59,879 bases of DNA, taken from assembly GCA_028696165.1 (NCBI GenBank), contig JAQVHQ010000017.1, forward strand, positions 1 through 59,879, written 5' to 3'. Position 1 is the stretch's first letter. Every line of letters starts with the position of its first letter. This stretch comes from Lachnospiraceae bacterium (lineage in GTDB: Bacteria; Bacillota; Clostridia; Lachnospirales; Lachnospiraceae). A program made the position numbers and the translations under genes. The notes under the pieces were generated by a model. The model saw only the letters and a program-made list of their open reading frames with translations. It made no database searches and was not told where the DNA came from. This document shows, one piece after another, positions 51,805 through 59,879 of this stretch.

Positions 51805-53185
51805 TTCTTATCCTCCTGATTACTTCCTTCATTTTTTCCAGGTCTTTGACCCCATCTGTCTCCAATGAGCTGCTCATGTCCACTGCATATGGATGAAACC
51901 TGCTGACTGCTTCTTCTATATTCTCCGGTCCGATTCCTCCGGCTAAGAACACCGGTTTTGCAAATGGCTCTTCTCCCTCAAGAAGGGACCAGTTAAAGGT
52001 CCTGCCATCTCCTTTGCCATAGTCTAACAGATAATAATCTGCATGGCTGTCACGGACACGCCTGATATCTTCCTTACTTCGAATCTTAAATGCCTGAATC
52101 ACCGGTGTTGTGATTTCATGGTGTATCCAGTCTATCATCTTATTGTCTTCCTGTCCATGAAGCTGGATATAATCGATGATGCCGTCCTTTGCTGTCTCGA
52201 TTACATTCTCAACTGTTTCATCTACAAATACTCCCACTACGCTGACGGATGGATCTATCTTCTTCCGCCAGATGCGCGCCTGCTCCTTTGTCACCTGTCT
52301 GGAGCTTTTCGCAAATACAAAGCCCATAAAATCAGGTTTTACCTGGTTGACATAATTCATATCTTCTTCCCGGAACATTCCACACATTTTCACACGGGTT
52401 TCTTTCTCATCTCCCCGCAGTCTGGCAAGTTCTTCCTTTTTATGATGGCTTCGCATAAATGCCTCACCGATAAGCACCGCATCTACCTGATGTTCCCGAA
52501 GCGCCTGTATATCCTGTGGGGTACGGATTCCGCTTTCTGATACGAAGACATATTCTGCTGGGACCAGACTTCTTAATTTCTGACTGGTGGTGATATCCAC
52601 CTCGAAATTCTTCAGATTCCGGTTATTTACTCCAATCACCCTTACACCTGCCCGAAGCGCCATCTCCACTTCTTCCCGGGTATGGGCTTCCACTATGGCG
52701 GATAAGCCTAAGCTGTCTGCCAGCTGAAAATACTCTTTTAAGGTATCTTCATCCAGAATGGCACAGATTAAAAGCACCGCAGATGCACCCAGGATTTTTG
52801 CTTCATATATCTGATAAGCATCCACGGTAAAGTCTTTTCTTAAAACCGGAATGGATACTTCCTGTGCGATTTCTCTTAAGTATTCCTTGCTTCCCTGAAA
52901 GTACTGAGGCTCTGTCAGCACGGATATGGCAGATGCACCCGCTGCTTCATACTCCTTTGCTATCTGCAAATAAGGAAAATCTTTTGCTATCAGCCCTTTG
53001 GAGGGGGAAGCTTTCTTCACTTCACAGATGAAAGATATTCCATCTTTTTTCAGGGCTTTCTCGAAAGGAAATTCTCTGCCGGCTTCCATGGAAAGTGCTT
53101 TTGCCTTTACCTCTTCAAGTGAAACCTCTTCTTTTTCTTTTGCAACCCGAATTCGGGTTGCTGCTGCAATCTCATCTAAAATCAT
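51797..53185 (-). CDS. trpCF: Fused indole-3-glycerol-phosphate synthase / phosphoribosylanthranilate isomerase
   Basis: Protein of 462 aa formed from two TIM barrels. Residues 1-258 are Trp[17 protein letters not shown] with the catalytic Lys pair, [35 protein letters not shown] and [14 protein letters not shown]. Residues 263-462 are Trp[18 protein letters not shown] (the usual KICG becomes KMCG), [34 protein letters not shown] and [15 protein letters not shown]. The fused order C-F is known from enteric bacteria and occurs in several Clostridia. It carries out steps 3 and 4 of tryptophan synthesis. It starts 19 nt after trpD; ribosome site AAGGAAA. Confidence 0.94.
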   Translation of the reverse strand: MILDEIAAATRIRVAKEKEEVSLEEVKAKALSMEAGREFPFEKALKKDGISFICEVKKASPSKGLIAKDFPYLQIAKEYEAAGASAISVLTEPQYFQGSKEYLREIAQEVSIPVLRKDFTVDAYQIYEAKILGASAVLLICAILDEDTLKEYFQLADSLGLSAIVEAHTREEVEMALRAGVRVIGVNNRNLKNFEVDITTSQKLRSLVPAEYVFVSESGIRTPQDIQALREHQVDAVLIGEAFMRSHHKKEELARLRGDEKETRVKMCGMFREEDMNYVNQVKPDFMGFVFAKSSRQVTKEQARIWRKKIDPSVSVVGVFVDETVENVIETAKDGIIDYIQLHGQEDNKMIDWIHHEITTPVIQAFKIRSKEDIRRVRDSHADYYLLDYGKGDGRTFNWSLLEGEEPFAKPVFLAGGIGPENIEEAVSRFHPYAVDMSSSLETDGVKDLEKMKEVIRRIRNV

Positions 53186-53204
53186 AATTTTTTCCTTATT
53201 TGTC

Positions 53205-54212
53205 TTATTCGTTGGTCAATGCTACGAACTGTTCTAACTGTGCCATAGCTTTACCGCTGTCTATGGTCTCCTGGGCAATCCGGATTCCTTCTTCTATGGA
53301 TACTTCCGGTTTTGCAATATGAAGGGCTGCTCCTGCATTTAACACTACTGCGTCTCTTCTTGGTCCCATTTCACCTTCTAATATAGCTCTTGCTATTGCT
53401 GCATTTTCTGTTGGAGTACCGCCTGCCAGATCATCTTTCGCGCATCTTTTTAAGCCAAACTGCTCTGGTGTGATTTCATAGCAGGTGTATTTTCCATCTC
53501 TTACTTCGCATACAGAAGTCGGTGCGCTTAGGGATATCTCATCCAGACAATCCTGTCCATAGACTACCATAGCACTCTTAACTCCCAGGTTAGATAAAAC
53601 CTCTGCCAGTGGTTCCACCAATGATTCATCATAGACACCCATAAGCTGCATATTCGCTCCTGCCGGGTTGGCCAAAGGTCCTAAGATGTTAAATACCGTA
53701 CGGATTCCCAGTTCTTTTCTGACCGGTGCCACATACTTCATGGCGATGTGGTAATTTTGTGCAAATAAGAAACACATGTTGATTTTCTTTAATACCTCTG
53801 CACTTTTTTCCGGTGCCGCGGTAATATTCACGCCTAAAGCTTCGAGACAGTCTGCGGTTCCACATTTGCTGGAAGCTGCACGGTTGCCATGTTTAGCCAC
53901 TGGAACCCCGGCTGCTGATACTACCAGCGACGCTAAGGTGGAGATGTTAAAGGAATTGGACTTGTCTCCGCCAGTTCCTACGATTTCCAGAACATCCATA
54001 TCGTGAAGCAGTTTTACACAATGTTTTCTCATGCCCTCTGCACATGCTGTGATTTCTTCAATAGTCTCACCCTTTAGGCTTAATGCGGTAAGAAAGGAAC
54101 TCATCTGAACCTGACTTGCCTCGCCACCCATAATTTCATCCATAACCTGCTCTGCCATTTCGTAAGTTAAATCTTCTTTATTTGCTAATTTTATAATTGC
54201 CTCTTTTATCAT
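53205..54212 (-). CDS. trpD: Anthranilate phosphoribosyltransferase
   Basis: Protein of 335 aa. The start is the ATG at 54212 ([20 protein letters not shown]) with AAGGAGG 8 nt upstream. The open frame extends 99 nt further and would overlap trpG, but has no ribosome site there and no family match. PRPP-binding motif [17 protein letters not shown]; anthranilate-binding [40 protein letters not shown] and [14 protein letters not shown]. Transfers phosphoribose to anthranilate, step 2 of the pathway. Confidence 0.95.
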   Translation of the reverse strand: MIKEAIIKLANKEDLTYEMAEQVMDEIMGGEASQVQMSSFLTALSLKGETIEEITACAEGMRKHCVKLLHDMDVLEIVGTGGDKSNSFNISTLASLVVSAAGVPVAKHGNRAASSKCGTADCLEALGVNITAAPEKSAEVLKKINMCFLFAQNYHIAMKYVAPVRKELGIRTVFNILGPLANPAGANMQLMGVYDESLVEPLAEVLSNLGVKSAMVVYGQDCLDEISLSAPTSVCEVRDGKYTCYEITPEQFGLKRCAKDDLAGGTPTENAAIARAILEGEMGPRRDAVVLNAGAALHIAKPEVSIEEGIRIAQETIDSGKAMAQLEQFVALTNE

Positions 54213-54270
54213 TGCCTTATCCTCCTTCTTCTGCTGCTCGGGCTTATTTGCCGTTTCTTCTATATTAATG

Positions 54271-54843
54271 TCATGCTCTCTTAACAAAATTTTCCAGTAT
54301 CTTCTCTCCATCCGGTGTCAGTATGGATTCCGGATGAAACTGTAATCCATAGATTCGATATTCCTTGTGCCCCACTGCCATAATCTCATCATCATCTTCA
54401 CTCACGGCTATAATCTCAAGTTCTTCCGGGAGGGATTCCTTCGTTCCTGCCAGGGAATGATATCGGCCTACTTTAAATTCTTTTGGCAGATTTTCAAAGA
54501 GAACGGAATCTGCTGTGATTTTCATCATGGACTGTTTGCCATGCATGAGTCTCTTTGCGTTGGTGACACAGCCGCCGAATGCCTGATAGATGGATTGATG
54601 TCCCAGACAGACACCTAAGATTGGGAAATCTTTTCCCAGTTTCTGTATCACCTCTATACATACGCCTGCATCATCCGGTGTTCCCGGTCCCGGCGAGAGG
54701 ATGATTTTCTCCGGCTTCATAGCTGCGATTTCTTCTACTGTATATTCGTCATTCCGAATGACCTTGATGTCCGGATTGAATTTGCCAATCATCTGATATA
54801 AGTTGTAAGAAAAGCTGTCGTAATTATCTATAAGTAAAATCAT
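54271..54843 (-). CDS. trpG: Anthranilate synthase component II (glutamine amidotransferase)
   Basis: Protein of 190 aa. A class I amidotransferase with [18 protein letters not shown] at the start, the oxyanion strand [12 protein letters not shown], nucleophile Cys in [17 protein letters not shown] and the His-Glu pair in [11 protein letters not shown]. It supplies ammonia to TrpE. The ATG overlaps the trpE stop (CAATGA), and GGGAGGG provides a strong ribosome site. The 58-nt gap to trpD holds only the trpD ribosome site. Confidence 0.95.
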   Translation of the reverse strand: MILLIDNYDSFSYNLYQMIGKFNPDIKVIRNDEYTVEEIAAMKPEKIILSPGPGTPDDAGVCIEVIQKLGKDFPILGVCLGHQSIYQAFGGCVTNAKRLMHGKQSMMKITADSVLFENLPKEFKVGRYHSLAGTKESLPEELEIIAVSEDDDEIMAVGHKEYRIYGLQFHPESILTPDGEKILENFVKRA

Positions 54844-56315
54844 TGGTCAATTCCCTCCCTTGCAATCTCTATGGCATCAATGACTGCTCGTGCTTTATTT
54901 AAGCATTCCTGATGTTCTTTCTTTGGTACGCTGTCTGCTACGATTCCGGCACCGGAGCGGACAAATATTTTTCCATTTTTAGAAAATGCCAGCCGGATTC
55001 CGATACAGGTGTCCATGTTTCCGGTAAAATCGATGTAGCCAATAGCCCCTCCGTAGATGCCTCTTTTATTATTTTCCAGTTCATTGATAATCTGGCAGGC
55101 ACGAATCTTCGGTGCCCCTGACAGGGTTCCTGCCGGAAGTACTGCATCCACTGCATCCACCGCATCTTTATCTTCTCTTAAGTTTCCTTCTACTTCTGAG
55201 CCTATGTGCATGACATGGGAGAAGCGTTCAATCTGCATGTATTTATCCACATGTACAGAGCGGAATTTACTGATTTTTCCGATATCATTTCTTCCCAGGT
55301 CTACCAGCATATTGTGCTCAGCCAGCTCTTTTTCGTCTGCCAGAAGTTCCATTTCCAATTCTTTGTCTTCCCGCTCACTCTTTCCTCTTGGTCTGGTTCC
55401 GGCCAATGGATAAGTTCTTACATTTCCATCGATTACTTTTACCAGTGTCTCTGGTGATGCTCCTGCGATTTCCACATCATCACTGGAGAAATAGAACATA
55501 TATGGTGAAGGGTTCGTGGTTCTAAGTACCCGATAGACATCTAAGAGGCTGCCTTTGAATTTGGCTTCCAGACGATTGGATAATACTACCTGGAAGATGT
55601 CTCCATCGTAGATATACTTCTTAGCTTTCTCCACCATCTCGCAGTATTCACTCTCCTTAAATAAGGGAGTTAATTCTGATAACAATTCCGGCTTTTCCTC
55701 CTTCTTAGGCAGACCGTTTCGAATGAGGTTTGCGATTTTTTCTAATTCCATCACTGCCTTGTTGTACTCTGTTTCTAAGTTATCCACTTTGGCATTGGCA
55801 ATGAGGATGATTTTTCCACGAAAATGATCAAAGGCAATTACTTTGTCAAACAGCATCAGGTCCACATCTTTGAACTCTTCCTCATCCTTTGCGTCCAGTT
55901 TTAAGACTGGTTCTGCGTACTTGATATAATCATAGGCGAAATATCCAACCAATCCGCCGGTAAAGGTTGGAAGGAAAGGAAGCTTCGGGCTCTTATTCTC
56001 CCGGATCAGGTTCTTGATAAATTCACCCGGATGCTTCGTCTCAAATTCCATCTTCGTTCCGGATTCCACTACCATCTTCCCATTGGTACACGCCATTCCC
56101 AACACCGGATCAAATCCCAGGAAAGTATATCTTCCGTGATTGGAATTATCCTCCACACTTTCTAACATATAGCAGTGCTTACTCACACTTTTTAAAATCT
56201 TCAGCACCTGAATAGGCGTCCTTACATCTTCATATAATTCACAGCTAATGGGTACTACCTTGTAGCTGCCCTCTTTTATAAGTTCCTTCGCTTCTTCTAA
56301 AGTTGGTCTATACAT
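54840..56315 (-). CDS. trpE: Anthranilate synthase component I
   Basis: Protein of 491 aa. The start is the ATG at 56315 (MYRPTLEEAKELIKEGSYKV) with AAAAGGAG 7 nt upstream. The open frame runs 84 nt farther into a 20-bp repeat element that is not coding. The N-terminal domain contains YMLESVEDNSNHGRYTFLG, where the LES motif forms the tryptophan feedback site. The chorismate-binding domain has FQVVLSNRLEAKF, SPSPYMFYF-like NPSPYMFYFSSDD, AGASPETLVKV, PLAGTRPRGKSERED, LVDLGRNDIGKI and LPAGTLSGAPKIRA. It makes anthranilate from chorismate. Controlled by the T-box leader upstream. Confidence 0.95.
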   Translation of the reverse strand: MYRPTLEEAKELIKEGSYKVVPISCELYEDVRTPIQVLKILKSVSKHCYMLESVEDNSNHGRYTFLGFDPVLGMACTNGKMVVESGTKMEFETKHPGEFIKNLIRENKSPKLPFLPTFTGGLVGYFAYDYIKYAEPVLKLDAKDEEEFKDVDLMLFDKVIAFDHFRGKIILIANAKVDNLETEYNKAVMELEKIANLIRNGLPKKEEKPELLSELTPLFKESEYCEMVEKAKKYIYDGDIFQVVLSNRLEAKFKGSLLDVYRVLRTTNPSPYMFYFSSDDVEIAGASPETLVKVIDGNVRTYPLAGTRPRGKSEREDKELEMELLADEKELAEHNMLVDLGRNDIGKISKFRSVHVDKYMQIERFSHVMHIGSEVEGNLREDKDAVDAVDAVLPAGTLSGAPKIRACQIINELENNKRGIYGGAIGYIDFTGNMDTCIGIRLAFSKNGKIFVRSGAGIVADSVPKKEHQECLNKARAVIDAIEIAREGIDQ

Positions 56316-56332
56316 AATTTTCTCCTTTTGAG

Positions 56333-56397
56333 GCAGGCGAAAACCGTTTTCGCCTGCTAGTTTCGGTTTTCGCCTGCTAGAAACCGTTTTCGCCTGC
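56333..56397 (-). repeat. Three 20-bp-spaced repeats ending in a palindrome, upstream of trpE
   Basis: TTTTCGCCTGC occurs at 56347-56357, 56367-56377 and 56387-56397, exactly 20 bp apart (minus strand GCAGGCGAAAA). The copy nearest trpE also has its inverted partner, making a 25-bp palindrome GCAGGCGAAAA-CCG-TTTTCGCCTGC at 56333-56357, which ends about 10 nt before the trpE ribosome site. The spacers (CGGTTTCTA, CCGAAACTA) can also pair with each other, so alternative structures are possible in the mRNA. No U-tract follows, so it is not a standard terminator. Confidence 0.8.
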
Positions 56398-56445
56398 AAC
56401 TTTTGGTAAATTTTTGTTTGTCGAAAGGACTATGTATTGGACAAT

Positions 56446-56750
56446 AAAAAACGCCCTCGACAAACTATACGTTTGTCAAGGACGAGTTGGTTCTTCTAAT
56501 AGAACACCCCGCGGTGCCACCTTGATTTGTGATTTCTCACACTCTTTGCGAAATACAATCATATTTCCGACAACTGACGTATGCCTCACGTCGTAGAATA
56601 CTCAGCATCTCTGCCTTTGACTACGCCCTCAACGGTCCATTTAATATTCTGCGTTCTGTCAGGTTCTCAGCATCCCCGGCTCTCTGTGAGTGCACAAATA
56701 TTTTTATCTCCGTATCAACGGTTTTTCAATATTCGTTTTTCTATAACTGT
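56446..56750 (-). promoter_or_regulatory. Tryptophan T-box riboswitch leader
   Basis: On the minus strand the leader contains GAGAGCCGGGGATGCTGAGA of Stem I, then AAATGGACCG with the candidate specifier codon UGG (Trp) at 56637-56639. The invariant T-box AAGGTGGCACCGCGG lies at 56509-56523. A terminator follows: CGTCCTTGACAAAC pairs with GTTTGTCGAGGGCG and is followed by six T (56446-56484). Uncharged tRNA-Trp would stabilise the antiterminator and let RNA polymerase continue into trpE. Stem I extends to about 56750 next to the promoter. Confidence 0.93.
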
Positions 56751-56755
56751 TTACT

Positions 56756-56783
56756 ATATTAACTCGCTAAAGCATATTTGTCA
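56756..56783 (-). promoter_or_regulatory. trp operon promoter
   Basis: TTGACA, 17 nt, TAATAT on the minus strand, immediately upstream of the T-box leader. Confidence 0.8.
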
Positions 56784-56832
56784 ATAATTATTTGTAATTA
56801 GTTTTCCAATTAGTTTGCAATTAATTCTAATG

Positions 56833-58011
56833 TTATTTACTGCGAAGTGACTTGATAAATTTTCCCATTCTCCTCATGGCCTCTTTCAGCTCTTCGATGG
56901 AATATGCATAGGACACACGGATAAACCCTTCTCCGCACTCTCCAAAAGCACTTCCGGGAACCACTGCAAGTTTCTCTTCGTGGAGCAGTCTGGTGGCAAA
57001 TTCTTCTGAGGTCATACCAAATTCACTGATATTTGGAAATGCATAAAATGCGCCATAAGGTTCGAAGCATGGCAAGTCTAACTTGCGGAATTCATTCATG
57101 AGATACTTTCTCCTCTGATTATAAGATTCCCGCATCATGACTACGTCTTTTTCTCCGTCTTTCATAGCCTTCACTGCTGCATACTGGCTGACTGTCGGTG
57201 CACACATAATGGCGAACTGATGTATCTTAATCATCTGTTCCATGATTTCTGCATTCCCCAGTGCATATCCCAGACGCCACCCGGTCATAGCAAAGGCTTT
57301 GGAAAATCCATCGATTACGATGGTTCTCTCCTGCATCCCCGGCAGACTGGCAATACTTACATGTTCTGATTTATAAGTCAGTTCACTGTAAATCTCATCT
57401 GAGATTACGATTAGATTATGAGCAATCACAATCTCTGCAATCTTCTCTAAATCTTCCCGTTCCATAATAGCCCCTGTGGGATTATTAGGAAATGATATCA
57501 TCAAGACCTTTGTCTTAGGTGTCAGCGCTGCTTCCAATTCCTGCGGTGTCAGACGAAATTCATTTTCTTCCTTTAATGGTATAGAAACCGGAATTCCCCC
57601 AGCCATCACAATGCATGGCAGGTAGGACACGAAACATGGTTCCACAAAAACCACTTCATCCCCTGGATTTAGCAGAGCACGCAATGCCACATCAATAGCT
57701 TCGCTTCCTCCTACGGATATAAATACTTCTTTCATCGGATCATAGGTCAGTCCCATTTTTTTCTTTTTATAGTCACAGATTTCTTTTCTCAGTTCCGGCA
57801 TACCTGCGTTGGAAGTATAGAACGTCTTACCGCTCTTTAGAGCCTCAATTCCAGCTTCCCGTATATGCCACGGAGTATCGAAATCCGGTTCTCCTACACC
57901 AAGAGACACGCAGTCCGGTATTTCTTTTGCCACATCAAAGAATTTCCGGATGCCTGATGGTTTCAGATTTGTGACTGTTTTAGATAAGAGTTCTCGCATA
58001 GAATCACTCAT
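56833..58011 (-). CDS. PLP-dependent class I/II aminotransferase
   Basis: Protein of 392 aa, fold-type I aminotransferase. Substrate-binding start FDVAKEIPDCVSLGVGEPDF; ISVGGSEAIDVALRALLNPG; ISFPNNPTGAIMERED; VISDEIYSELTY; and the PLP lysine in IVIDGFSKAFAMTGWRLGYA. The C-terminus has FIRVSYAYSIEELKEAMRRM. It belongs to the aspartate/aromatic/PatA-like group; the amino donor cannot be assigned by eye. Its ATG overlaps the stop of the Lrp-type regulator (ATGA), so they form an operon and the regulator probably senses the related amino acid. No clear terminator separates it from the trp promoter. Confidence 0.9.
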   Translation of the reverse strand: MSDSMRELLSKTVTNLKPSGIRKFFDVAKEIPDCVSLGVGEPDFDTPWHIREAGIEALKSGKTFYTSNAGMPELRKEICDYKKKKMGLTYDPMKEVFISVGGSEAIDVALRALLNPGDEVVFVEPCFVSYLPCIVMAGGIPVSIPLKEENEFRLTPQELEAALTPKTKVLMISFPNNPTGAIMEREDLEKIAEIVIAHNLIVISDEIYSELTYKSEHVSIASLPGMQERTIVIDGFSKAFAMTGWRLGYALGNAEIMEQMIKIHQFAIMCAPTVSQYAAVKAMKDGEKDVVMMRESYNQRRKYLMNEFRKLDLPCFEPYGAFYAFPNISEFGMTSEEFATRLLHEEKLAVVPGSAFGECGEGFIRVSYAYSIEELKEAMRRMGKFIKSLRSK

Positions 58012-58502
58012 GGAGTCACTACCATTCTCTTATCGGACTTCGGTGTGGCGAAGGATACTCCCAATTCCTTGTATTTTGTCAATGCAAAATGTGTGGTGGT
58101 ACTCTGTACTTCTTCCATGGAAGCCAGATTGCCGGACACAAAAAGAGAGATTTCTTTTAAGGTTGTACCTTTTATCATAACCAGGAAATCATAAGTTCCT
58201 GACATCAGGTACAGTGTCTCTACCTGTGGGAAATCCTTGATTTTCTCTGCGATTCTCTCATATCCATCGCCGCCCTGAGGGGTCACACGAAGTTCCACAA
58301 CTGCTGTCACATCTTCGTCATTTACTTTATTCCAGTCTACCAGTGTGTGATATCCACAGATGATTTTATCTTTTTCCAATTGATGAACAGTCTCGGCTAC
58401 TTCGTCTTCTGTACTGTCTAGCATAACTGCTATTTCCTGGTTTGTTAATCTGCTGTCTTTGGCCAGCAGATGTAGTATCTGCTCTGTTTTTTTCTGTTCC
58501 AT
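58008..58502 (-). CDS. Lrp/AsnC family transcriptional regulator
   Basis: Protein of 164 aa. Start at the ATG of MEQKKTEQILHLLAKDSRLT with GGGAGG 7 nt upstream. N-terminal helix-turn-helix (about 6-60: LTNQEIAVMLDSTEDEVAET), then the RAM ligand-binding domain (70-150: VTAVVELRVTPQGGDGYER, VETLYLMSGTYDFLVMIKG). Lrp/AsnC proteins form dimers or octamers and bind amino acids. Coupled by ATGA overlap to the aminotransferase. A 13-bp dyad GTTGTA-T-TACAAC lies 31-43 nt upstream of its ATG and could be an autoregulatory site. Confidence 0.9.
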   Translation of the reverse strand: MEQKKTEQILHLLAKDSRLTNQEIAVMLDSTEDEVAETVHQLEKDKIICGYHTLVDWNKVNDEDVTAVVELRVTPQGGDGYERIAEKIKDFPQVETLYLMSGTYDFLVMIKGTTLKEISLFVSGNLASMEEVQSTTTHFALTKYKELGVSFATPKSDKRMVVTP

Positions 58503-58532
58503 AATATATCCTCCCATTTCTATTGCCTTCGA

Positions 58533-58545
58533 GTTGTATTACAAC
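58533..58545 (-). promoter_or_regulatory. Dyad upstream of the Lrp-type gene, candidate operator
   Basis: GTTGTA-T-TACAAC, a perfect 13-bp dyad within the 57-nt gap between the peptidase fragment and the regulator. A related GTTGT/ACAAC half-site lies beside it. No strong promoter was recognised there. Confidence 0.4.
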
Positions 58546-58559
58546 AATTACCATGTTGT

Positions 58560-59786
58560 CTAATTATATATCATTTCTTCTAATTGGGCAACACTCTTGG
58601 CAAATACCTCCAGTGCATCCTCCACTGGTTTCGGGGATTCCATATCTACATCACAGATACGCAGCAAATCCAGGCAGTCTTTCGAAGAGCCGCCTGAGAG
58701 GAACTGTTTATATTTATCTAATATGCCCGGCTCTTTATTTAAGATCTTCTGACTGATTGCAATGGCTGCTGAGAACCCGGTTGCATACTGATATACATAG
58801 AAAGAATTATAAAAATGTGGAATACGCGCCCACTCCATGGCAATCTCATCATCCACTACTATCTCATCTCCATGATAGAACGCAACCAATTCTTTATAAA
58901 CCGAACACAGGGTATCTGCCGTAAGTGTTTCTCCTGCCTCTATTATTTCATGAGTTTTTTTCTCGAATTCTGCAAACATAGTCTGACGATATAAGGTACT
59001 CTTAAACTGATCCAGAAAATAATTCACCAGGTACATCTTCTCCTGCTTATCCTGTGCATGTTCCATCAGATAATGAATCAGCAAAGCCTCGTTACAGGTA
59101 GACGCCACCTCTGCTACGAAGATTCCGTATCCTGCATAAGGATATTCCTGCGTCTTATCAGAATAATAACTGTGAATCGCATGTCCCATCTCGTGAGCAA
59201 GAGTAAATACATGATTAAGGGTTCCGTTATAATTTAAGAGCACATAAGGGTGTGTCCCATAAGCGCCCCAGGAATAAGCACCGCTTCGCTTGCCTTTACT
59301 TTCATAGACATCAATCCAGCCATTGGTAAATCCTTCTTCCAGAATCCCTGTGTATTCTTCGCCTAATACTGCTAGACCTTCTTTTACTGTGGCCTTAGCT
59401 TCTTCAAAGGTATAAGTTTTCTCCGTTTTCTTTACTACAGGTACATACATATCATACATATGAAGTTCTTTGGCATCTAATAATTTTTTGCGAAGTCCCA
59501 CATAATGATGCATGGTATCCATATGCTCATGCACTGCCTCAATCAACTTCTCATATACCGTCACCGGAATACGATAATTGTCCAGCGCATATTCCATTGA
59601 TGTGTGATATTTTCTCATATTAGCATAGAATACATCCTGCTGCACATGGGCATTCATGGTAGCTGCCAGGGTATTGCGATTCTTCTCATACTGGGCATAC
59701 ATGGCCTGGAAGGCTTCCTTACGCACCCGTACATCTGCGGACTCTAAAAAAGAAACGTAACTGTTCAGTACCCTAATATCTAACAA
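58560..59786 (-). pseudogene. pepF: Oligoendopeptidase F missing its N-terminal part
   Basis: A 408-codon frame matching the C-terminal two thirds of M3 family oligoendopeptidase F (usual length about 600 aa). The zinc site is intact: TLAHEMGHAIHSYYSD (H198, E199, H202 in this frame), with FVAEVASTCNEALLIHYLM supplying the third ligand, then IPHFYNSFYVYQYATGFSAA. The family continues N-terminally of SYVSFLESADVRVRKEAF by about 190 residues, but here the frame begins at a TTG with no ribosome site, and a stop codon lies just upstream. A hairpin like a terminator (59802-59829) sits 16 nt upstream. The 5' end thus seems lost. Truncation by misassembly cannot be excluded. Confidence 0.7.
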
Positions 59787-59801
59787 GTACTATATTTGTG
59801 C

Positions 59802-59829
59802 AAAACAGAGAAAATAATTTTTCTGTTTT
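59802..59829 (-). terminator. Terminator-like hairpin before the truncated pepF
   Basis: AAAACAGA and TCTCTGTTTT-type arms (minus strand AAAACAGAAAAATTATTTTC, then TCTGTTTT) form an A/T-rich stem-loop. It lies 16 nt upstream of the pepF frame, where coding sequence should be. The remaining bases to the window end show no pepF homology in any frame I read. Confidence 0.45.
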
Positions 59830-59879
59830 AGCACCAGTTTTAGGTTTTTAGAAAGGTTATCCACCACTTCCATCTGATT

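Noticed and set aside
51797-53185. trpC-trpF fusion as an unusual gene
   Set aside because: The fusion is well known in several bacterial groups and both halves keep their motifs.
54213-54311. N-terminal extension of trpD into trpG
   Set aside because: No family homology and no ribosome site; AAGGAGG fixes the start at 54212.
56333-56397. CRISPR-like array (three direct repeats at regular spacing)
   Set aside because: Repeats are 11 bp with 9-bp spacers, far too short, spacers are related to each other, and no cas genes are present.

Overview
The window looks like a chromosomal segment from a low-GC Bacillota, most likely a gut-type Lachnospiraceae. The reasons are the A+T-rich sequence, strong AAGGAGG-type ribosome binding sites, TTGACA/TATAAT promoters, a T-box controlled trp operon, SLH-domain surface proteins and a rhamnan-type wall polysaccharide cluster. 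The family assignment is inference; no rRNA is present. I see no tRNA, CRISPR array or intact insertion sequence. Nearly every gene is on the minus strand; the exceptions are two genes at 8.2-10.7 kb.

Layout. (1) 0.1-7 kb: three secreted SLH proteins (transglutaminase-like, CAP/SCP-like, leucine-rich-repeat) and a small secreted repeat protein. Two decayed SLH tails lie in the gap at 2.4-3.0 kb. (2) 6.9-15.4 kb: two family 2 glycosyltransferases, a polysaccharide pyruvyl transferase, an acyltransferase, an RgpF-like rhamnan synthesis protein and an SDR-type epimerase. (3) 15.5-25.3 kb: three large secreted proteins. They are an SGNH esterase with Fn3-like repeats, an amidase plus NlpC/P60 hydrolase, and an L,D-transpeptidase. 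The last two carry the same alternating tyrosine/tryptophan-rich repeats. (4) 25.4-37.8 kb: the polysaccharide core. It has rmlB, rmlA, rmlC, a Wzm/Wzt-type ABC exporter, a small membrane protein, two large two-domain glycosyltransferases and an LTA-synthase-like phosphotransferase. (5) 37.9-43.6 kb: an operon of two paralogous SLH-anchored DUF5722 glycosidase-like proteins and a GH73-type glucosaminidase, followed by a GtrA protein at 44 kb. (6) 44.3-48.8 kb: an array of small membrane-anchored paralogues of unknown function, interleaved with their own decayed copies. (7) 48.85-56.8 kb: a nitroreductase-like gene and the complete trp operon (trpE-G-D-CF-B-A) behind a tryptophan T-box leader. 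(8) 56.8-59.8 kb: an aminotransferase, an Lrp/AsnC regulator, and an oligoendopeptidase F that has lost its 5' third.

How the parts fit together (inference): regions 2 and 4 make, export and decorate a rhamnose-containing wall polysaccharide. The pyruvyl transferase may add the ketal-pyruvate that SLH domains recognise, so the five SLH proteins would be clients of that polymer. The repeat-bearing hydrolases and transpeptidase in regions 3 and 5 would remodel the same wall.

The least familiar part is the 44.3-48.8 kb array. Two gene types (here P and Q) share a TM-anchored exodomain and accompany a YcxB-like membrane protein. The unit has been duplicated and partly lost. In two places only the 3' tail of Q survives, and that tail contains the ribosome binding site of the next P gene.
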